Assembly (NCBI RefSeq): GCF_014836335.1
Contig: NZ_JACSRA010000033.1
Span: 1-48,013, forward strand
From: Clostridium cibarium
GTDB taxonomy: Bacteria > Bacillota > Clostridia > Clostridiales > Clostridiaceae
Reading direction: 5' to 3'
DNA: 48,013 bases
Shown here: one piece after another, positions 42,514 through 48,013 of the stretch
Layout of the letters: each line of letters begins with the position of its first letter
How positions within the stretch are numbered: the first letter of the stretch is position 1
Program-made: the position numbers and the translations under genes
Notes under the pieces: model-generated
What the model was told of the DNA's origin: nothing
Databases searched by the model: none
The model's input: only the letters and a program-made list of their open reading frames with translations

Positions 42514-43155
42514 CTATCTACCTAAATTAGCATTCAAAATACTTTTCAATTCTTTTGTAGTATTTCGTATATTTTGCTTTTGTAAAATCGCTGACACCAC
42601 GGCTATTCCATCTATTCCTGACCCACTTAATTCATTAACATTCTTGTCATTTATTCCTCCAATTGCAACTACCGGAATACATAACTTACTTTTAATTTCT
42701 TTTAATGAATCATATGTAACCTTAACAGTATCTTCTTTCGTACTTGTAGCAAATGCAGCACCACAGCCAATATAATCTGCCCCATCTGCTTGAGCCTTTA
42801 ATGCTTCATCCAAATTATGTGCTGATACCCCTACTAATTTATCTTTACCTAAAATTTCTCTAGCTACTTTGCAAGGTATATCACTTTGTCCTAAATGAAC
42901 CCCTGAAGCATCAATAGTTTGAGCTATATCCAGTCTATCATTTATTATTAATGGTATATTATATTTATCGGTTACAACCTTAATTTCCTTAGCTATTTTA
43001 TAAAAATCTAATGAAGATATTTCTTTTTCTCTAAGTTGAACTAAAGTCACTCCTCCAAGGATACTCTCTTCAACTGCTTTACTCAAATTTCTTCCTTTTA
43101 ATACAGATCTATCTGTAACTAGATAAAGTGAATAATCAATAACTGATTTGTCCAT
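42514..43155 (-). CDS. thiE: Thiamine-phosphate synthase ThiE
   Basis: ThiE joins the pyrimidine (HMP-PP) and thiazole phosphate to thiamine phosphate. The 213-residue barrel shows YLVTDRS, the pyrophosphate-binding VQLREK and INDRLDIA, then GVHLGQSDI and PVVAIGGI. AAAGGGG precedes the ATG. It is a single gene here: no other thiamine genes are adjacent, and no TPP riboswitch is visible upstream. Confidence 0.95.
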   Translation of the reverse strand: MDKSVIDYSLYLVTDRSVLKGRNLSKAVEESILGGVTLVQLREKEISSLDFYKIAKEIKVVTDKYNIPLIINDRLDIAQTIDASGVHLGQSDIPCKVAREILGKDKLVGVSAHNLDEALKAQADGADYIGCGAAFATSTKEDTVKVTYDSLKEIKSKLCIPVVAIGGINDKNVNELSGSGIDGIAVVSAILQKQNIRNTTKELKSILNANLGR

Positions 43156-43301
43156 TTATTTTTCCCCTTTTCTAAAACTCTTATATAAATTATCAATAAA
43201 AATTCCTAATTGCTGTATAAAAACTTACAATTCTCTTGTATACTATTATAGCTAATCAACTCTTTCATGACCATAGTATAAAGTGGTATTATTTTTTATA
43301 T

Positions 43302-43330
43302 TTGAAATAATGTTATATTTACATTATACT
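43302..43330 (+). promoter_or_regulatory. Promoter of the cysteine desulfurase-thiI operon
   Basis: TTGAAA (43302-43307) and TATACT (43325-43330) are 17 bases apart, about 50 bases before the ATG at 43381. The divergent gap 43156-43380 shows nothing else that I can name. Confidence 0.65.
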
Positions 43331-43380
43331 AAGTATGTTTATATGAAATATAAGTAATAAATTTTCAGGAGGTGCTAACT

Positions 43381-44529
43381 ATGAATATTTATTTAGATAA
43401 TGCAGCAACAACTAAGCCTTCAAGCGAAGTAATTAACGCTATCTGTGACAGTATGAATAACTTCTATGCTAATGCTTCATCTCTTCATAAGCTTGGTATG
43501 GAATGTGATAAAAAAATAAATGAATGTAGAGAGGAAATTGCAAAAACTATAAATTGTTCTAAAGATGAAATTTATTTCACATCAGGTGGAAGTGAAGGAA
43601 ATAACTTTATCCTAAAAGGACTAGCAAAGAAAGATCTTCATGTAATTACTACTAATTTTGAGCATAGTTCTATAAAAAATACAGTTCAATTTTTAGAAAA
43701 CAATGGAGTTAAAGTTACTTACATTCCTGTTGATTCAAACGGATTTATAGATATAGACAATTTAAAATCTGCTATTAATAAAGATACTGTATTAGTATCG
43801 ATCATGTATGTAAACAATGAAGTAGGTACAATACAAAACCTTGAGGAAATTGGGAAAGTTATAAAAGAAATAAGTTCAAGAGCAAAATTTCATGTAGATG
43901 CCGTTCAAGGTTATGGGAAACTTCCTATTAATGTAAGCTCTATGAAAATCGATGCATTAACTGTAAGTGCTCATAAAATCAATGGTCCAAAAGGAATTGG
44001 ATTTTGTTATATAGGAAAAGGTATTACTCCTATTCCCAATATAATTGGTGGAGCTCAGGAAAAAGGGCTCAGAGCAGGAACTGAAAACTTACCTGGTATA
44101 GTAGGTCTTACAATAGCCGCTAAGGATAAAATTAACCATCTCAAGGAAAACTATAAAAAAGTAGAAGAATTAAAAAATTATATGATTAATAAACTTAGCG
44201 ATATTGATAACATTAAAATTAATAGCCCTATGGATGAAGGTTTTTCTCCATACATACTAAACGTATCTTTTGCAAAAATACGTGGAGAAGTATTACTCCA
44301 TTTCTTAAGTGAGGAAAACATCTTTGTTTCAACTGGATCAGCTTGTACTTCTAAAAGTAAAGGTGGAGTTGTTGGAAGCCATGTGTTAGAGGCAATGTGC
44401 CTCACAAAAAGCGATGTTGAAGGTGCAATAAGATTTTCATTTTCACCTGACAACACTAAGGAAGAAATAGACAAGACCATTGAGATTTTAAAAAAAGGAT
44501 TATTATTGTTAAGGAGAATTAAAAGATGA
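43381..44529 (+). CDS. Cysteine desulfurase (NifS/IscS family)
   Basis: This PLP enzyme takes sulfur from cysteine and carries it as a persulfide. The 382-residue protein has the PLP lysine Lys199 in SAHKINGPKG, the catalytic Cys323 in STGSACTSKSK, the N-terminal YLDNAATTKPS and the GTENLPGIVG motif. I chose the ATG at 43381, after AGGAGG at 8 bases; a GTG three codons earlier overlaps that site. Its stop overlaps the thiI start by 4 bases (ATGA). The pair matches the nifZ-thiI operon of Bacillus subtilis, where the desulfurase is dedicated to 4-thiouridine synthesis. Confidence 0.94.
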   Translation: MNIYLDNAATTKPSSEVINAICDSMNNFYANASSLHKLGMECDKKINECREEIAKTINCSKDEIYFTSGGSEGNNFILKGLAKKDLHVITTNFEHSSIKNTVQFLENNGVKVTYIPVDSNGFIDIDNLKSAINKDTVLVSIMYVNNEVGTIQNLEEIGKVIKEISSRAKFHVDAVQGYGKLPINVSSMKIDALTVSAHKINGPKGIGFCYIGKGITPIPNIIGGAQEKGLRAGTENLPGIVGLTIAAKDKINHLKENYKKVEELKNYMINKLSDIDNIKINSPMDEGFSPYILNVSFAKIRGEVLLHFLSEENIFVSTGSACTSKSKGGVVGSHVLEAMCLTKSDVEGAIRFSFSPDNTKEEIDKTIEILKKGLLLLRRIKR

Positions 44530-45683
44530 ATAAATTAATTTTAGTTAAATATGCTTCGGAGATATTCTTAAAAGGTCTAAATAGGAATACTTTTGAAAAA
44601 AAATTAAGAAATAATATTTCAAGAAAACTTAAGGGCCTAAATTTTGAAATTATAATGGACCAAGGTAGACATTTTATAAAAGTTGACGAAATAGAAGAAG
44701 GAATAAAGAGAATTAGAAATGTCTTTGGAGTTTCTGAAGTTTGCTTAGTAACTAAAGTAAATAGAGATCTAGATGTAATTAGAAATGAAGCTGTTAAATG
44801 TATTGCCGATGTGGATTGTAAAACTTTTAAAGTTATTACTAATAGGGCTAATAAAACTTTTCCTCTAAATTCTATAGATACTTCTAGAGATGTTGGAGGA
44901 TTCATTCTTCATAATTCACATAAAGAACTATCTGTTGATGTTAAAAATCCGGAATGTGCAATACATATTGAAATAAGAGAACATGCTTATATTTGGTCTA
45001 GTAAAGATAAAATCAAAGGAGTCGGAGGTCTTCCTTATGGTATTAATGGAAGCACAATGCTTATGCTCTCTGGTGGTATAGATTCTCCTGTTGCAGGATA
45101 TCTTATGGCTAGAAGAGGTGTTGCACTTAATTGCGTCTACTATCATAGTCACCCTTACACATCAGAACGTGCTAAAGACAAAGTAAAAGAACTTGCAAAA
45201 ATCTTAGCTAGATACACTGAAGAAGTTAATTTATATATAGTTCCATTTACTGAAATTCAAATGAGTATTATAGAAAAATGTAGAGAAGATGAATTAACAA
45301 TAATAATGAGAAGATTTATGATGAGAATAGCTTGTACTTTATCCGAAAAACTTGGTATAGATTCTATTTCTACTGGTGAAAGTATAGGTCAAGTTGCAAG
45401 TCAAACTATGGATGGACTTATAGTAAGTACAGATTGTGCTGATAGACCAGTATTTAGGCCACTTATTGCTATGGATAAAGAAGATATTATGAACATAGCT
45501 AGAGAAATAGATACATATGAAACTTCAATTCTTCCTTACGAAGATTGCTGCACAATATTTGTTCCAAAACATCCAAAAACTCATCCAAAAGTTGATAAAA
45601 TGAGAAAGAGTGAAGAAGTCCTTGATATAGCTTCATTAGTTAACTTTGCTATAGAAAATATGGAAGTTATTAAACTAAGATAA
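44526..45683 (+). CDS. thiI: tRNA 4-thiouridine synthase ThiI
   Basis: ThiI adenylates U8 of tRNA and adds sulfur. The 385-residue protein has a ferredoxin-like/THUMP N-terminus (about 1-165) and a PP-loop ATPase domain with SGGIDS (182-187). The C-terminal rhodanese domain of the E. coli protein is missing, as in many Gram-positive versions. Cysteines in YEDCCTIFVP remain near the C-terminus. It is translationally coupled to the cysteine desulfurase gene. Confidence 0.95.
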   Translation: MNKLILVKYASEIFLKGLNRNTFEKKLRNNISRKLKGLNFEIIMDQGRHFIKVDEIEEGIKRIRNVFGVSEVCLVTKVNRDLDVIRNEAVKCIADVDCKTFKVITNRANKTFPLNSIDTSRDVGGFILHNSHKELSVDVKNPECAIHIEIREHAYIWSSKDKIKGVGGLPYGINGSTMLMLSGGIDSPVAGYLMARRGVALNCVYYHSHPYTSERAKDKVKELAKILARYTEEVNLYIVPFTEIQMSIIEKCREDELTIIMRRFMMRIACTLSEKLGIDSISTGESIGQVASQTMDGLIVSTDCADRPVFRPLIAMDKEDIMNIAREIDTYETSILPYEDCCTIFVPKHPKTHPKVDKMRKSEEVLDIASLVNFAIENMEVIKLR

Positions 45684-45716
45684 AAAAGATGTCTCTTAAT
45701 CGAGACATCTTTTTTA
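45682..45716. terminator. Bidirectional terminator between thiI and the CNNM gene
   Basis: AAGATGTCTC (45686-45695) pairs with GAGACATCTT (45702-45711), flanked by A and T runs on both sides. It serves two convergent genes. Confidence 0.9.
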
Positions 45717-47072
45717 TTAATTATTAATTATTAATTCATTGTCATTCCTAATATTATCAACATTCAGTTGAATTATCACCTTTTCTATTCTTTTTTCATT
45801 CACTTCATGAACCTTAAAAATTACTCCATCATATTCTATAACTTTCTCATTCTCTTCTGATGGAATTTTGCCTATAGTATTTATTAAGAATCCACTTAAA
45901 GTATCTATATCTTCCGTTTTAAAGTCTATGTCCAATTTTTCTTCAAGGTCTTCTAAAGGCATAGTACCTTGAGCTAAGAAAGAATTTTCGCCAATTTGTA
46001 CTATATCCTCTTCTTCAATATCATACTCATCGTTGATTTCTCCCATTATTTCCTCTACCAAGTCTTCTATAGTTACTATACCTGAAAAACCACCATACTC
46101 ATCTATTATTATTGCTAGCTTACTCTTTGATGCTTTCATTTCTTTAAATAAGTCTTTTACTCTTTTACATTCAGGTACGAAACTAGGTTCTATAAGTATA
46201 TCTCTAAGATCCACATTTTCAAAACCTTTTTTCTTTGCTTCAATTAAAAAATCTTTCATGTAGAGAATTCCAATAATATTGTCTATATTTCCTTCATATA
46301 CAGGTATTCTTGTATATCTCTTTTCTAGCAATTCATCTATATAATCATCTAATGTATCCTCTATGTCTATACAATAAACCTCTGTTCTTGGTGTCATTAC
46401 CTTTTCAGCACGCTTATCATCAAACTCAAGAATGCCATCAATCATTTCTTTTTCATTTTCATTTATAGTACCACTCACTTGACCTTCTTCAAGAATAGAC
46501 TTAATTTCTTCCTTTGTCACTTTTTCATTTAAGTAATCTTTGTTAAGTCCTGTTATTTTAACTAAAAAGTTAGTTGATACAGCTAAAATTTTAATGAAAG
46601 GTGATAATACCTTTGAAATAAGCATTATAGGTCCAACAAATGACATAGCTATATTTTCTGAATTATTCAAAGCTAATCTCTTTGGAAACAATTCTCCAAA
46701 AACAAGAGTAAAGTAAGATAATATAATAGTTACTCCTATAAAAGCTATCTCTTCTCCATAGGAAATATTTAAACTGATTAATAATTCTCCTAACTTTTTT
46801 GATACTCCTGTAGCTGCACTTGCACTGGCAAAAAATCCGGCCAATGTTATACCAACTTGAATAGTTGATAAAAACTTGGTAGGCTCTTCAATAAGTTTAC
46901 AAACTACCTTTGCCTTCTTATTCCCTTCATTCGCTAACATCTTTAGTTTATTTTTGTTTACTGATACTATTGCCATTTCTGCAGCTGCAAAAAAAGCATT
47001 AATTAAAGTTAATGCTACTAATAATAAGATGTATGAAATATTACTAGCATTCGGTCCAGGTCCTTCGTCCAT
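45717..47072 (-). CDS. CNNM/CorC (hemolysin C-like) membrane protein
   Basis: This 451-residue protein has a DUF21/CNNM transmembrane domain (about 12-195, with NAFFAAAEMAIVSVNKNKL and the conserved GFFASASAATG). Two CBS domains follow (about 215-335, MTPRTEVYCI and IIDEYGGFSGIVTIEDLVEE). A C-terminal CorC_HlyC domain (about 355-440, FLAQGTMPLEDLEEKLDIDF) completes it. Such proteins take part in Mg2+ or other divalent cation export or homeostasis; the old hemolysin label is misleading. GGAGG lies 6 bases before the ATG. It follows the M50-like gene by about 98 bases. A TATAAT at about 47110 may be its own -10. Confidence 0.93.
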   Translation of the reverse strand: MDEGPGPNASNISYILLLVALTLINAFFAAAEMAIVSVNKNKLKMLANEGNKKAKVVCKLIEEPTKFLSTIQVGITLAGFFASASAATGVSKKLGELLISLNISYGEEIAFIGVTIILSYFTLVFGELFPKRLALNNSENIAMSFVGPIMLISKVLSPFIKILAVSTNFLVKITGLNKDYLNEKVTKEEIKSILEEGQVSGTINENEKEMIDGILEFDDKRAEKVMTPRTEVYCIDIEDTLDDYIDELLEKRYTRIPVYEGNIDNIIGILYMKDFLIEAKKKGFENVDLRDILIEPSFVPECKRVKDLFKEMKASKSKLAIIIDEYGGFSGIVTIEDLVEEIMGEINDEYDIEEEDIVQIGENSFLAQGTMPLEDLEEKLDIDFKTEDIDTLSGFLINTIGKIPSEENEKVIEYDGVIFKVHEVNEKRIEKVIIQLNVDNIRNDNELIINN

Positions 47073-47170
47073 TTCTTTCCTCCAATATCTTTTTATATTC
47101 CTTGAGTATTATAACTTACTCATATCTATATAATAACATATTTCCTATACTTGCTTCCACATCTTACACC

Positions 47171-47929
47171 TTAGCTTATTCTTTTAACACCTAACCATAG
47201 ATTGGCCACAATGATACTAATTAAAATAGCAACAATTCCTATTGATAATAAAGTTATAAATATGAAATTATAAGTATATATAAATTTAATTATAAGGTTT
47301 GTATCCATTTTTAAACTTACAAATATAGTAGCAATCGCCATATTTATAAATAGTAGAACTATTGCTCCAAAATAGCTATTTTCTATATCAGGTTTGCTTA
47401 ATGACATGTGAGAACTTATAGAAATAGCTAAAATCATAAATATCCAAAATTTATAGTCTGAAATATTTTTTACTGAAAAAATAGTTTTTACTATATACGT
47501 AAGGTCAAATTCTTTCATATTAAATAAAGCGTTAAAAGTATCTGGTAATAACCATCTACTAAGAGTAACAATAATAATACTACCTACAATTAGTGGTCCA
47601 ATTCCAATAAAGAAATCTCCTACCCTTTGGTATAAACTATCATGTCTACTATGCCTGACATATCCCAGCACTCCACCTTTTTCTACTGCACTTGGAATAA
47701 ACCATTTCACTTCTACAACCCTATGCATAAACAATATGCACATTATAAAATGCCCAAACTCATGTACTGGAGTTCCTATAAAAGATGTTATATATAAAGC
47801 TGGTTTTCCAAAAGCTCCATAAATATAATTTCTACTTCTATTATTTAACCATCCTATCAAAAAACCAAATATAACAAAAACTCCTACCATACCTATGGTT
47901 AAATATAATCCTAATTTTATTACTTCCAT
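47171..47929 (-). CDS. M50-like membrane metalloprotease or HEXXH protein
   Basis: This 252-residue protein has several hydrophobic helices (about 6-28, 48-72, 115-140 and three more in the C-terminal half). HEFGH in TPVHEFGHFIMC (near residue 56) is the zinc-binding HExxH of site-2-protease type peptidases. I do not see a clear NPDG or similar second motif, so activity is uncertain. I chose the ATG at 47929, after AAAAGGAG; an upstream ATG would add 14 residues. It stands upstream of the CNNM gene. The 84 bases to the window edge show no clear promoter. I do not know its substrate. Confidence 0.8.
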   Translation of the reverse strand: MEVIKLGLYLTIGMVGVFVIFGFLIGWLNNRSRNYIYGAFGKPALYITSFIGTPVHEFGHFIMCILFMHRVVEVKWFIPSAVEKGGVLGYVRHSRHDSLYQRVGDFFIGIGPLIVGSIIIVTLSRWLLPDTFNALFNMKEFDLTYIVKTIFSVKNISDYKFWIFMILAISISSHMSLSKPDIENSYFGAIVLLFINMAIATIFVSLKMDTNLIIKFIYTYNFIFITLLSIGIVAILISIIVANLWLGVKRIS

Positions 47930-48013
47930 TAAACTACTTCTCCTTTTAATATCTCGTGTATGTCTCAACACAAGTCTTTATTTCACTTGTTTTATACATA
48001 GACTACATATAAT

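Noticed and set aside
43156..43300. TPP riboswitch before thiE
   Set aside because: No THI-box (CUGAGA-type) core or long helices are seen in this AT-rich gap.
44519..44905. Minus-strand ORF within thiI
   Set aside because: It is antisense to a conserved, full-length ThiI and has no family resemblance.

Overview
The window is low-GC, AT-rich chromosomal DNA of a Firmicute, most likely a Clostridium sensu stricto species. The reasons are the strong AGGAGG ribosome sites, an alpha/beta-type spore protein gene, a LonB beside lon, short-form HisG with HisZ, a CtsR box, an S-box riboswitch and Clostridium-like codon use. It is mostly conserved core genome, with a few less ordinary elements. I see no tRNA, rRNA, CRISPR array, prophage or insertion sequence.

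Layout from left to right. 1-71: the 5' end of a group IIC intron (minus strand), inserted just after a terminator hairpin. 219-1475: three small minus-strand genes, two of them Cys/Gly-rich with membrane segments. 1651-9930: a proteostasis block on the minus strand (tig, clpP-clpX, lonB, lon, ysxC). 10047-14988: envelope and unknown genes, including a TcaA-like protein co-transcribed with an M23 peptidase, with a candidate C-rich small RNA at about 11697-11845 on the plus strand. 15099-22610: a complete histidine operon hisZGDCBHAFIE with a palindromic operator at its promoter. 22821-25617: thrC, thrB and an ACT-domain gene. 25719-27215: a PD-(D/E)XK/Fe-S nuclease-like gene with a Nudix hydrolase. 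27415-28791: plus-strand PspC-like, ECF transporter S-component and SASP genes. 29338-31938: clpB under a CtsR box. 32090-36775: an AraC-GH39-type regulator facing two tandem XRE-TPR regulators. 36965-38824: DUF1232, RNase H-like and YtxH-like genes. 39032-41690: metNIQ under a SAM-I riboswitch. 41800-43155: an MCP remnant, a mini-MCP and thiE. 43381-45683: a cysteine desulfurase-thiI pair. 45717-47929: a CNNM/CorC protein and an M50-like membrane protein.

Several groups work together. Trigger factor, ClpXP, two Lon proteases and ClpB cover folding and degradation. The ten his genes form the whole dedicated histidine pathway. thrB and thrC finish threonine synthesis. MetNIQ imports methionine under SAM control, and the NifS-like enzyme supplies sulfur to ThiI for 4-thiouridine in tRNA.

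The observations most worth a second look are the orphan C-rich small RNA, the group IIC intron at its terminator, the 26-bp his operator, the inverted repeat over the thrC promoter, and the Cys/Gly-rich small membrane proteins. I did not find a clear, self-contained new multi-gene system.
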